Below, piece after piece: positions 40,271 through 49,136 of a DNA stretch of 50,518 nt. Below the pieces are notes generated by a model. The model saw only the letters and a list, made by a program, of their open reading frames with translations, was not told the origin of the DNA and did not search any database. The DNA comes from Aquisalinus sp. Its GTDB lineage: Bacteria; Pseudomonadota; Alphaproteobacteria; Caulobacterales; Parvularculaceae. The stretch lies in NCBI GenBank assembly GCA_022763115.1, contig JALEGJ010000127.1, positions 1 through 50,518 of the forward strand, written 5' to 3'. Each line of letters starts with the position of its first letter. Within the stretch, counting starts at the first letter, position 1. Both the position numbers and the translations under genes were made by a program.

Positions 40271-42643
40271 TCAAGTGGTTGATTGATTATTCGTCTCCTG
40301 CACATTGCTGTGATCGACATTGGACCGGATATGCAGGTCCCTCTGCGGAAACGGAATTTCGATATTTGCCTCTTTCAACTTCTTGAATATGGCAACGCGC
40401 AGACGTGTCCGGGTGGAGAGGGAGCTGTTGATGTCATTGATGAATCCGCGCAGCTCAAAATTTAGAGAACTGTCACCGAAATCGTTAAAAGTCAGCAGTG
40501 GAGCCGGATAATCCAAAATTAGTGGATCTTCCCTGGCAACGTCCGCAAGGATTTGCAGCACCTGCTCCGGGTCAGCATTATAGGAAACGCCTACAGGCAC
40601 AATAACGCGGCCAATTTTATCCTTATGCGTCCAGTTGGTAACAGCGCTGGAAATCAACTCAGAATTTGGCACAATAACGGAGGAGCGGTCGAAGGTTTCA
40701 ATCTCGGTCGACCGCACGCTAATGCGTTTGACATATCCTTCGCCAGAACTCGTTACAATCCAGTCTCCAACCTTAATGGGCCTTTCGAATAACAGAATCA
40801 GTCCTGATACGAAGTTGTTGACAATACTTTGCAAACCAAAACCGATGCCGACAGACAACGCTCCGGCAATGATCGCCAGATTGGAGAGGTCAAAGCCGAG
40901 TGTACTGACGCCAATGGTAAAAGCGATGATGAGACCAATATACCCCATCAGGGTACGCAAGGAGTTTTGCACGCCAATATCTATGCGGGATTGCGGGAAA
41001 ATTCTCGTTTCTGCGGCCTTTTGAAAGAGGCGGGTGACGTACATAACGCCTACAAAGAGCGCGATAGCGGTCAGGATATTCGCGACAGATATCCGTACAG
41101 ACCCGATATCAAAACCGAAGAATGCATCCGCAACGCCATCGCGCACATCCAGCCAGTCTGCCCCCAGCAGGATGAATGCCGGGGGAATAAACGCAAGCAG
41201 GGCGACTACATCAATACTCAGGCTTAGCCAGAAATAGAGCAGGTTTTCCTGTTCATTCTCCGGTTTGCTGATGCTGGAAAATTTACGATCAAACAGCCGT
41301 ATACCTTCGCGCAGGAAGGCTCGCAGAACCCAGATAACTGTCACCAGCGCCGCCAATCCGAACAGTCGTGTCGTCAGGAAATGGCCAAGGGTGATATATC
41401 CAAGGATGACGGCCAAAATTGCAGTAAAGGCCACAAAACGCCCAATATGTCGTGTGCGGCGTATTGCTTTCATCTCTGAATGTGGTGTGCTGTCACTTTG
41501 GGTCTGCCTGGAAGGGTCGACCTCCCACAAAGTGCGGCGGCATAAAAACAGTAAGAGCCCCGCAAGGATGGCCGTGCTCATGCTGTGCAAGGATGTGAGC
41601 GCCGCCGCCTCGTTGCTGAAATCAATCGCAACTTTCGCTAAAACCCTGTCGATTCCAAGCATAACAACTGCCGCTATCAAGGCGAAACGTAATTGCGGGC
41701 CGGAGGATGCCTTCACTGGCAAGACGCGCCATTGTGGCTGGCCAAAGGAAAATGCAGCAACGATTGCACCGTCTACCAGCAAGAGGGCCGCGATTGAAAA
41801 CCAGATAATATTGAATAAGTCTTCGCTATCTGCGTCCGGCACACCGTTCAATCGTAATGCTTCCCGAATGATATAAAGGCCAATTAACCCCGGTATGACC
41901 CGTGCTGACGCACGGGCAGCGGCCACCAGAACGCGACGGGACGGCAATGGTTCTGCTTTGGCGATACGTTTTGTCACTTCCCGGTCAAGCCGCCTGCGTA
42001 TCGGCAAGAACAGGGCGAGCGCGAGCACAACACTCAACGTCAAGCTGATTAATGCAGGGCCAATGCGCCCGTCCGCTCGCAACTGGGATTTCCAGTCCGC
42101 GAAACTTCTCCAGACTGTTTCGCTCCCCTCTACTGTAGCATCCCAATACTCTTGCCAACTTGCAGGCAGAAGGGGCGATGCATCTCGAGCAAACAGTTGC
42201 TGATAAAAAAGCGCCTCACGCAAAGCTGATATTTCTTCGACCAATCGCTCAGCTTCGGCAATGTTCAGATCAGATTGACGCAGATAACCATCGTAGAAAG
42301 CCAGCGCTTCGCTCAAACGCAGTCGTTCTGCAGCGATATCAGGCAACTCTGGTGGTAATCCTTCTGCGGGCGGATCGCCCAATCTTTGTAAGTCAGCTCT
42401 GATTTCTGCGACCTGGTCCCGCAATGGTGCTGTGCGTGTCTCCGCTTCCCGTTGCAGATCACGGGTCTGACTACGCAGCGTAACAAGGTCAGCGCCTTCG
42501 GTTCTGACCTGCGCCGAAATAATCCGTAATTCTTGCGACCTCTGGTCGATCCCCGCACGGATGGCATCGAGATTTGACTGTGCAAAGCAGACAGAGTGCA
42601 GGCCAGCAATGATTGCACATAGAGCGAGAATGAAGCGGGTCAC
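40271..42643 (-). CDS. MscS-family mechanosensitive channel with DUF3772 periplasmic domain
   Basis: Protein of 790 residues. A signal peptide (about residues 1-22, cut after CFA) precedes a coiled periplasmic DUF3772 domain (about 25-190). Then follow around ten to eleven membrane helices and the MscS core near residues 560-770 (VGIGFGLQSIVNNFVSGLILLFERP, in two parts IVNNFVSGLI and KVGDWIV), with IPNSELI-type IVPNSELIS. It would open under membrane tension to release solutes. The start is GTG 42643, one base after the stop of zntB, so the two genes are translationally coupled. The C-terminus ends DHSNVQETNNQSTT. Confidence 0.88.
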   Translation of the reverse strand: MTRFILALCAIIAGLHSVCFAQSNLDAIRAGIDQRSQELRIISAQVRTEGADLVTLRSQTRDLQREAETRTAPLRDQVAEIRADLQRLGDPPAEGLPPELPDIAAERLRLSEALAFYDGYLRQSDLNIAEAERLVEEISALREALFYQQLFARDASPLLPASWQEYWDATVEGSETVWRSFADWKSQLRADGRIGPALISLTLSVVLALALFLPIRRRLDREVTKRIAKAEPLPSRRVLVAAARASARVIPGLIGLYIIREALRLNGVPDADSEDLFNIIWFSIAALLLVDGAIVAAFSFGQPQWRVLPVKASSGPQLRFALIAAVVMLGIDRVLAKVAIDFSNEAAALTSLHSMSTAILAGLLLFLCRRTLWEVDPSRQTQSDSTPHSEMKAIRRTRHIGRFVAFTAILAVILGYITLGHFLTTRLFGLAALVTVIWVLRAFLREGIRLFDRKFSSISKPENEQENLLYFWLSLSIDVVALLAFIPPAFILLGADWLDVRDGVADAFFGFDIGSVRISVANILTAIALFVGVMYVTRLFQKAAETRIFPQSRIDIGVQNSLRTLMGYIGLIIAFTIGVSTLGFDLSNLAIIAGALSVGIGFGLQSIVNNFVSGLILLFERPIKVGDWIVTSSGEGYVKRISVRSTEIETFDRSSVIVPNSELISSAVTNWTHKDKIGRVIVPVGVSYNADPEQVLQILADVAREDPLILDYPAPLLTFNDFGDSSLNFELRGFINDINSSLSTRTRLRVAIFKKLKEANIEIPFPQRDLHIRSNVDHSNVQETNNQSTT

Positions 42644-42644
42644 A

Positions 42645-43622
42645 TCAGATCCATTTCAGTTTGCGGAAATACCACAGCAAGGTCGCTGATATCACAACCA
42701 GAAAACCGCAGAAAAGGCCAAAGGCCCATGGCACGTCCGCGCCCGGAATGCCGCCAATGTTGACACCGAGCAGGCCTGTGAGAAAGCCGAGTGGCAGGAA
42801 GATCGCCGCGACGACAGAAAGAACCAGCATGTTCCGGTTCATTTCTTCGGCACGTTTGTCAGAGAGTTGTTCGTACAGAACGATGCTGCGCTCGCGCAGG
42901 GCTTCCAGTTCCTCTACCAGACGCGTGATACGATCCACGGTTTCCCTGATGGAAATGCGTTGCTCATCGGAAATGAACGTGACTGTTTCCGTGCTGAGGC
43001 GATTCAGCGCGTCGCGTTGCGGGGCAATATATCTGCGCAGGATGATGGTGGTACGGCGCAGCTCGGCTAAATCTGCGCGCATGACTGTCTGGTTTTCGAT
43101 GCTGCGATCCTCAAGCTCATCGGTTTTATCTGTCAGGCCACTGACCACAGGGTCCATTCGCTCGGTCAGGCCGCTGGCAAGATAAGAGATGAACGCGGCA
43201 GGAGAGGGGGGAGGGTCACCAGCCTCCATGCGCTCGCGCAAGGAGACAATCGCCATCAGGCGACGCAGCCGAGCGGAGATAATGAGGTTCCCGGTGACCC
43301 ATAAGCGGATGGACACCATGTCCTCGGGGTCACTTTCCGGGTTCAGATTGACCCCGCGCAGGATAAGAATCAGGCCGCCATCATGCCGCGTGCAGCGCGG
43401 GCGTGTATCCTGCCGGGTCAGGGCCTCGGTCACGAACTGGTCGCAATGTCCAGCAATCCAGCTGCGCGCATCAGGATGGTTGAGGTCAATGTGAATCCAG
43501 CGATAGGCAGCGCTGGCAGGTACGGATGTGTCGGGCGCCGTGACGGGAAGGGGGCTGACGCTGCCATCCTGCATCACGTCATAGGCATAGAGCGCCAGAT
43601 TTTCGGACGCTTGTGTGACCAT
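42645..43622 (-). CDS. zntB: CorA-family zinc transporter ZntB
   Basis: Protein of 325 residues with a large cytoplasmic N-terminal funnel and two C-terminal membrane helices. The pore motif GVNIGGIPG (rather than GMN as in CorA with MPEL) identifies ZntB, a zinc transporter of the CorA superfamily, and the region before it, EEMNRNMLVLSVVAAIFLPLGFLTG, fits. The start MVTQASENLA at 43622 has GGGAG eight bases upstream; an in-frame ATG lies 45 bases earlier. It is transcribed with the mscS-type gene. A Zur-like gene is 36 kb away; no Zur box was seen here. Confidence 0.88.
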   Translation of the reverse strand: MVTQASENLALYAYDVMQDGSVSPLPVTAPDTSVPASAAYRWIHIDLNHPDARSWIAGHCDQFVTEALTRQDTRPRCTRHDGGLILILRGVNLNPESDPEDMVSIRLWVTGNLIISARLRRLMAIVSLRERMEAGDPPPSPAAFISYLASGLTERMDPVVSGLTDKTDELEDRSIENQTVMRADLAELRRTTIILRRYIAPQRDALNRLSTETVTFISDEQRISIRETVDRITRLVEELEALRERSIVLYEQLSDKRAEEMNRNMLVLSVVAAIFLPLGFLTGLLGVNIGGIPGADVPWAFGLFCGFLVVISATLLWYFRKLKWI

Positions 43623-43685
43623 ACAGACCGCTCCCTGTTTGCCATGACAGCATAATGCTGTTCGCATGATTGCAATACATCAGGC

Positions 43686-43722
43686 GCAAAAATTAAGGGC
43701 CCGTCCGGTCAGGACAGGCCCT
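43686..43722 (-). terminator. Terminator after the carbonic anhydrase gene
   Basis: On the minus strand AGGGCCTGTCC, loop TGACC, GGACGGGCCCT: an 11-bp stem (43696-43722) with one G-U pair, followed by TAATTTTTG. It lies about 40 bp after the stop at 43762 and separates this gene from zntB. Confidence 0.88.
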
Positions 43723-43761
43723 CATGTTTTTACAAAGCTGGCTTGTTAAGAAGCCTGAAAT

Positions 43762-44649
43762 CTAGTTGATCTGGTCCAGCAACTCAGGTGCTGTCACCAA
43801 TTGGCGAACACCATGGGACTCTGTCTCATTGAAGACATTACCTTCTTCGGCCCAGCGGTTCAGTGAGTTGATGTCAACTTTCGCACAATTCGGGCGAACG
43901 CTCCATGTCACTTCCAGCGGAGAACATTTGGCCTGTGTGTAGGATGGGCCTGTCGTTGAACCACGGAACACAACCGGCGTACCTGTACCAGTTGGCAGTG
44001 CTTTTGGCTGATGCAGACCTTCACCCGGTCCGGCGTACCCAAAGTCCGTGAAATCCAGTGCGTTTGGATCATTGACGACCAGGAAGCTCTGGGCTTCCAC
44101 ACGCAGCAGCGGATTTTCACAAGTGTCGCTGAGGCAAGAGCCAAGGCCTTCACCCGGCTGAATGTCACAGGACGTATGAACCCAGTGAACCTCAATCGTA
44201 TCGCCTGGTACAACACCGCCGTAAGAGCTACCTTCCGGTGGGGTCAGTTCGGCTTCAGTCAGTTCTGACGCGCCATTACAAGCGTAGCCACCATTGACAC
44301 CGTCACCCACGTAAACACTGAAACCAGGGCCTTTGTGTTCGGCATTTGTGTGTGTGTGGATGTTGCACAGGTTCATTTCAGTTGATGCCGGTGCCATCGT
44401 GAACTTGACGGGGTTTGTCCCAACCGCGCTGGAAATGTCGCGCGGTGTTTGTGGACCAAATCCTTCGCAAAGCGCTGGCTCGGTTGCTTCGGCGATAGTT
44501 TCTTCAACTTCAGCTACGGCTTCTGTAACAGCTGCCTCTGCTTCTTTAGCGGCATCAGTGATTTTTTCTTCCGTCGTTTTGTCGCCACCACACGCTGCGA
44601 GCAGAACGGCGATAGAGGAAGTCATTATAAGTGATTTAGTTAGTGTCAT
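43762..44649 (-). CDS. Delta-class carbonic anhydrase-like lipoprotein
   Basis: Secreted protein of 295 residues. The lipobox LLAAC sets the lipidated Cys at residue 20; an acidic Ala/Glu coiled linker (about 24-56) keeps the catalytic domain away from the membrane. The domain shows what I know of delta-class carbonic anhydrases: CEGFGPQTPRDI, NIHTHTNAEHKGPGFSVYV, EVHWVHTSCD with the zinc histidines, LRVEAQSFLVVND and SVRPNCAKVDI. It would interconvert CO2 and bicarbonate at the cell surface. Delta enzymes are best known from diatoms and other algae, with bacterial relatives. Several cysteines could form disulfides. GAGGA precedes ATG 44649; a strong terminator follows. Confidence 0.85.
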   Translation of the reverse strand: MTLTKSLIMTSSIAVLLAACGGDKTTEEKITDAAKEAEAAVTEAVAEVEETIAEATEPALCEGFGPQTPRDISSAVGTNPVKFTMAPASTEMNLCNIHTHTNAEHKGPGFSVYVGDGVNGGYACNGASELTEAELTPPEGSSYGGVVPGDTIEVHWVHTSCDIQPGEGLGSCLSDTCENPLLRVEAQSFLVVNDPNALDFTDFGYAGPGEGLHQPKALPTGTGTPVVFRGSTTGPSYTQAKCSPLEVTWSVRPNCAKVDINSLNRWAEEGNVFNETESHGVRQLVTAPELLDQIN

Positions 44650-44754
44650 GGGAAATAATCCTCGTTACCACAACCGACAACTAGGTTGATTGCGCTGACA
44701 AATCAACGAAGCATAGTAATATTCTATCAGCTTGATAGGGAAAGAATTGGATGC

Positions 44755-44782
44755 TTGCAGCGCTGGGCCTCGGCCCTATAGT
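44755..44782 (+). promoter_or_regulatory. Promoter of tRNA-Pro
   Basis: TTGCAG (44755-44760), 16 bases, TATAGT (44777-44782); the start would fall near 44789, a little before the tRNA at 44802. The inverted repeat CTATCA/TGATAG at 44724-44738 lies upstream. Confidence 0.7.
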
Positions 44783-44801
44783 GAGCATCTCTTGAGTGTG
44801 T

Positions 44802-44878
44802 CGGAACGTAGCGCAGCCTGGTAGCGCACTACACTGGGGGTGTAGGGGTCGTGGGTTCGAATCCCGCCGTTCCGACCA
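44802..44878 (+). tRNA. tRNA-Pro (anticodon GGG)
   Basis: Complete 77-nt tRNA with encoded CCA. Acceptor CGGAACG pairs with CGTTCCG; the D loop has AGCCTGGTAGC; the anticodon stem CTACA/TGTAG encloses CTGGGGG, giving GGG (44836-44838). TTCGAAT is the T loop. It reads CCC and CCU codons. Confidence 0.96.
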
Positions 44879-45026
44879 TTTCGTTTCGGTCCATTCTGGA
44901 CACATGGGTCACAGATTATTCCCGAGACATGGAAACACATTTCTACCAGTCTGCTCAGATGTTGACCTTTGCAAAGCTGCACAAAATCGGCTTCATTTAA
45001 TCGTCTGAACAACATGGAGTAGCTTT

Positions 45027-47669
45027 GTGAAGCTTTCACATTTTTTGGCCGGTTTGGTTTTTGGAATGACTTTAGGTTCGCCAGTTATGGCGCAGTCATA
45101 TCCGGAGGCAGATTATAATCCGCAAATCCCGACACTTCAGGACGTCGTTGGCCATGATCATGGTGAAGACATCTCCTCAGTCGAGGAAATTAATACCTAT
45201 ATGCGCGCGCTGGCTGAAGCTGCACCTGACAGGATGAAGGTGCAGACATATGCAGAGAGCTGGCAGGGACGCGAGTTGTTCTATGCTGTCATTGCGTCAC
45301 CGGAAAACATGCAGCGGCTTGAGGACATACGCACAACAACCGACAGGCTTGCGGATGGCGAGGCTCTCCCCGGTCAGACACTGGAAGATCTGCCGGCTGT
45401 CGTGTGGCTATCTTACGGCGTACATGGAGACGAGATCACCCCGCCGGATAGCGCCTTGTTTATGGCCTACCACCTGTTAGCCGCTGAAGAGGATGAGCTG
45501 GTCGAGACCATTCTGGAAAATACTATCATCATCATTGATCCGTTGCAGAACCCTGATGGTCGCGCGCGTTTCGTGCATAGCTTCACCTCAGCGTTGGGAC
45601 TGGAACCGATGGCGGATCGCTACACCGCAGAGCATGATCAACCCTGGCCGCGCGGACGCTTCAACCATTATATATTTGATCTGAACCGTGACTGGTTTGC
45701 CATGACCCAGCCAGAAACCATTGGTAAGGTTCAAGCTGTACTGGAATGGAATCCGGTCGTTTATGTGGATAGTCATGAAATGGGCGGCGACAACACCTAT
45801 TACTTCCCGCCTGCCGCCAAGCCTTACAATCCCAATATCACGGATGCACAACGCGATAATCAGGTGCAACTTGGGCAGAACATGGCCAGCTACTTTGATG
45901 CGTTTGGCGTGCCGTATTTTACGCGCGAGGTATACGACGCCTTTTATCCCGGTTATGGGGACATGTGGCCAACATTGAATGGCGCTACGGCAATGACCTT
46001 CGAGCAGGCATCGCCGCGCGGTCTGGTTTTCACCCGTCGAGATGGATCTGAACTAACTTATGCCGAGGGTGTACGGAATAATGTTCTTTCTTCACTCGCC
46101 ACGCTGGAAGTCGTGGCCAGAAACAAGGATGACTACCTGTCTGGCTATGCGGCCTATCGCCGTTCTGCGATTGATGAGGCACGGGGCGCAAGTGATCGCT
46201 ATGTGGTCATGGACCTTGCAACGAGACGGTTTGAAGCTGAAACGCTGGCGCGGACTTTGGCGCGCCAGGGCCTTGAGGTATTGAGAGCTGGAAATGGTGC
46301 CAGTTTATGCGGCAGCAATTATCCGGAGGGGGCATTTATTGTTGATCTGGCGCAACCGCAAGGAAGGCTGGCACGTACACTTCTCAGTGAACTAACGCCT
46401 TTGGCCGACGAGTTTGTTGCAGAGCAGGAGAGCCGCCGTGATCGTGGCTTAAACCATGAACTTTATGATGTGACAGCATGGTCCTTGCCGCTCATGTTTG
46501 GTCTGGAGGCAGAGCAATGCAACCGTGCTTCTATTTCGGATACCACGATTGTTACTGCGGACGATCCAATCATGCCCGTCGGCAGTGTTGGCGCCGAGTT
46601 TGGATATATCATTCCCTGGACTGATAGTGGTCAGGTGCGCCTGGTTATCGCGGCCCTGCAAGAGGGACTGAAAGGTAAAACGACAGATGAGCCATTTACC
46701 TACAATGGTGAGACATATCCCTCGGGTTCCGCCATTTTTACGATAGCGGCAAATTCCTCTTACCTTGGTCCTGATCTGTCAGAACTGGCAACCGAGATTG
46801 GTGCTGAGTTTATCGCTATGGATACCAGTTGGGTCGAAGATGGTCCTAACTTCGGCAGCTCATCTTTTGCCACTTTGAAACTACCAAAAGTCGCCTTGGC
46901 CTGGGGGGAGGGCACGAGCCCAACCTCAGCTGGCAGTATGCGTTATGTTCTGGAGCGCAAACTCGGTCTGCCCGTCGCAACGATACGGGTCTCCTCGATG
47001 AGCCGGGCCGATTTGTCCGACTATGATGTTGTCATTCTGCCGGATAGTTACGGCGATATGCTCGACACCTTTGGCAGAGTCTCTTTATTAGAAGATTTTG
47101 TAGAGGGCGGTGGTGTACTGATCGCCATTGACGGGGCGCTTGCAGAGTTAAGCAGCTCCGATCTGGGACTCATTTCGACCAAGCGCGAATATGCTGTGAG
47201 TGAAGGAGATCAAAAGGATGAGGATGATGCTGAGGAGTCACGCGTGGAAGGCACCATCCTGGAGACGGTCGATGAGTATGAAGCGTATATTCATGACCAC
47301 CGTGCTTCACCGGAAGACATTCCAGGTGTCCTCGTCAATGTTGAAGCCAATACAGATCATTGGCTCTCCGCCGGATATGACAGCGCTATCGCTTTGGTCA
47401 CAGGAAGAGATATTTATCGCCCTCTAAACGAAGCGGATGGCGTTAATGTCTTCAGGTTTGCAGACGCAGACGAGTTGCTGGTCAGTGGCTATCTCTGGGA
47501 AGAAAACCGTGTGCAACTGGCCTATAAGCCTTTTGTGATGGTAGAGGAAGCTGGCCAGGGAGTGACGATTGGTTTTACGCAAAGCCCGGCAACAAGAGCG
47601 TATCTTGATGGGCTGAACCTGTTGATTGCGAACGCTGTTGTGATCGGACCATCACGTGTAGCGCATTAG
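45027..47669 (+). CDS. Secreted M14-family zinc carboxypeptidase-like metallopeptidase
   Basis: Exported protein of 880 residues: signal peptide to about residue 22 (PVMA-QSYPE), then an M14 domain to about residue 370. The zinc ligands are His133 and Glu136 in YGVHGDE and His250 in VYVDSHEMGG; the general base is Glu326 in AMTFEQAS; substrate contacts are NPDGR and NRDW. The middle is beta-rich. Residues about 620-720 (DYDVVILPDSYGDMLDTFG, FVEGGGVLIAIDG) look like a class I glutamine-amidotransferase-like fold often seen in these large M14 proteins. It probably trims peptides outside the cytoplasm. GTG 45027 follows GGAG by seven bases. Confidence 0.9.
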   Translation: MKLSHFLAGLVFGMTLGSPVMAQSYPEADYNPQIPTLQDVVGHDHGEDISSVEEINTYMRALAEAAPDRMKVQTYAESWQGRELFYAVIASPENMQRLEDIRTTTDRLADGEALPGQTLEDLPAVVWLSYGVHGDEITPPDSALFMAYHLLAAEEDELVETILENTIIIIDPLQNPDGRARFVHSFTSALGLEPMADRYTAEHDQPWPRGRFNHYIFDLNRDWFAMTQPETIGKVQAVLEWNPVVYVDSHEMGGDNTYYFPPAAKPYNPNITDAQRDNQVQLGQNMASYFDAFGVPYFTREVYDAFYPGYGDMWPTLNGATAMTFEQASPRGLVFTRRDGSELTYAEGVRNNVLSSLATLEVVARNKDDYLSGYAAYRRSAIDEARGASDRYVVMDLATRRFEAETLARTLARQGLEVLRAGNGASLCGSNYPEGAFIVDLAQPQGRLARTLLSELTPLADEFVAEQESRRDRGLNHELYDVTAWSLPLMFGLEAEQCNRASISDTTIVTADDPIMPVGSVGAEFGYIIPWTDSGQVRLVIAALQEGLKGKTTDEPFTYNGETYPSGSAIFTIAANSSYLGPDLSELATEIGAEFIAMDTSWVEDGPNFGSSSFATLKLPKVALAWGEGTSPTSAGSMRYVLERKLGLPVATIRVSSMSRADLSDYDVVILPDSYGDMLDTFGRVSLLEDFVEGGGVLIAIDGALAELSSSDLGLISTKREYAVSEGDQKDEDDAEESRVEGTILETVDEYEAYIHDHRASPEDIPGVLVNVEANTDHWLSAGYDSAIALVTGRDIYRPLNEADGVNVFRFADADELLVSGYLWEENRVQLAYKPFVMVEEAGQGVTIGFTQSPATRAYLDGLNLLIANAVVIGPSRVAH

Positions 47670-47751
47670 GGCAGGAGAGCAACAACTGAGCATTGAGCGT
47701 CAGGCCCTGAGGTCGGTCTGCTTACCTCACGAGAAGTATACACCGCTGAGC

Positions 47752-47970
47752 TTATTCGTCGTAACTGGAGACAGGTTTGTTCATCCACATCATCAGGGGT
47801 TTCAGCGGGAAAGCCCAGACCGTGCCGGCGATCACGAAATAAATGCCCAGAATGGCCCAGTGCTGCGGCAAATAGTCTGACACTGTTACAACCAGTCCTA
47901 TATAGAGCAGAAATGCTGGCAGGAAGACGAGCAAGCCAATAAGTTTCTTCAGGCTGGGATCAAGTTTCAT
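47752..47970 (-). CDS. DUF2842 membrane protein
   Basis: Small protein of 72 residues with two membrane helices (LKKLIGLLVFLPAFLLYIGL and HWAILGIYFVIAGTVWAFPL) and the conserved end PLMMWMNKP. It belongs to DUF2842, which in alphaproteobacteria lies beside the heme A synthase gene; here it is divergent from ctaA with an 89-bp gap. A function in cytochrome oxidase assembly is inferred from this linkage only. GGAG precedes ATG 47970. Confidence 0.85.
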   Translation of the reverse strand: MKLDPSLKKLIGLLVFLPAFLLYIGLVVTVSDYLPQHWAILGIYFVIAGTVWAFPLKPLMMWMNKPVSSYDE

Positions 47971-48059
47971 GAGCGGTTCTCCGGGGCTGTCCTGGCAATA
48001 TATGGGGCAATGCCGGGATAGTTTCTAGCGGAACTGTTGCGCAGAAAAGAGGTATAATT

Positions 48060-49136
48060 GTGGTGAATTCCGCCGATTTGGTGATCCCCGCCGGGGTTCG
48101 GGATAAAAGAGCAGCGAAGGGCCTGTCCATCTGGCTTTATGCCATGTGTGCGCTGGTCGCGTTGATGGTCACTGTCGGCGGGGCCACACGCCTGACGGAC
48201 TCCGGGCTTTCGATCACGCAATGGGACCTGATTATCGGGACCCTCCCACCTATGAGTGAGGAAAAGTGGCTGTCGGAGTTCGAGAAATATCAGCAGATTC
48301 CGGAGTTTGAACGCGTCAACAGCAGCATGGATTTGGAAGGATTCAAGACAATCTACTGGTGGGAATGGGGGCACCGTAATCTGGGACGCTTTATCGGGCT
48401 GGCTTACCTGATCCCGATGCTGTGGTTTGTTTTCTCCGGCGCCGTGACGTCGCGGCCGTTGAAGTTGCAGTTAGGCGGCATCTTCCTTTTGATCTGCGGG
48501 CAGGGGGCCATGGGCTGGTATATGGTGTCCAGTGGTCTGGTCGACCGCGTGGATGTCAGCCAATATCGACTGGCAGCGCATCTCGGTCTTGCTGTGATTA
48601 TTTTCGGACTCCTGTTCTGGCTGGCGATGCAGTTCAGTCTGAAGAGGATTGGGGAAGCGCCGGAAAAAGGAACACGTCAAACTTATCGCTGGTGGACCAT
48701 TGGCCTCATGGTTGCTGTCTTTGTACAGATCATATTGGGAGCGTTCGTCGCCGGGTTACGTGCCGGCAAAACCTACAACACCTGGCCGTTGATGGACGGG
48801 AAGTTTTTTCCGGATGGATATTTTGTCGGTCAGGCAGATTTTCTACATGCCTTTGAAACAATGGCCGCCGTGCAGTTCAATCACCGGCTCGGGGCTTATG
48901 TGCTCGTGGCGCTCTCCATCATCTTCTGGCTGGTTTTGCGCAGGGCAGGAGCGGCTTATGGACGGCGAGCTTTACTCGTGACAGGTGCCGTGTTCCTGCA
49001 AGCCCTGCTTGGCATCTGGACATTGTTGGCAGCCGTGCCGATTAGCCTCGGTTTATGGCATCAACTGGGGGCGCTGGTTGTGTTGATTGCCGTTCTATTC
49101 AACCTGTTCAGACTTACTGAACCGGCGGCTCGCTGA
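48060..49136 (+). CDS. ctaA: Heme A synthase, COX15/CtaA type
   Basis: Membrane enzyme of 358 residues that oxidises the C8 methyl of heme O to make heme A for aa3-type cytochrome oxidase. It has eight hydrophobic helices in two four-helix halves. The heme-ligand histidines are expected in WWEWGHRNLGR and RLAAHLGLA of the first half, and FNHRLGAY and LWHQLGALVV of the second; GGATRLTDSGLSIT and the insertion before WWEW are typical of the type-2 (alphaproteobacterial/mitochondrial) form. The start is GTG 48060, with GAGG upstream. The 3' end overlaps the convergent lipoprotein gene by 23 bp. Confidence 0.94.
   Translation: MVNSADLVIPAGVRDKRAAKGLSIWLYAMCALVALMVTVGGATRLTDSGLSITQWDLIIGTLPPMSEEKWLSEFEKYQQIPEFERVNSSMDLEGFKTIYWWEWGHRNLGRFIGLAYLIPMLWFVFSGAVTSRPLKLQLGGIFLLICGQGAMGWYMVSSGLVDRVDVSQYRLAAHLGLAVIIFGLLFWLAMQFSLKRIGEAPEKGTRQTYRWWTIGLMVAVFVQIILGAFVAGLRAGKTYNTWPLMDGKFFPDGYFVGQADFLHAFETMAAVQFNHRLGAYVLVALSIIFWLVLRRAGAAYGRRALLVTGAVFLQALLGIWTLLAAVPISLGLWHQLGALVVLIAVLFNLFRLTEPAAR

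Noticed and set aside
44796..45008. A 70-residue frame covering tRNA-Pro
   Set aside because: It translates the tRNA itself and stops before the M14 gene.
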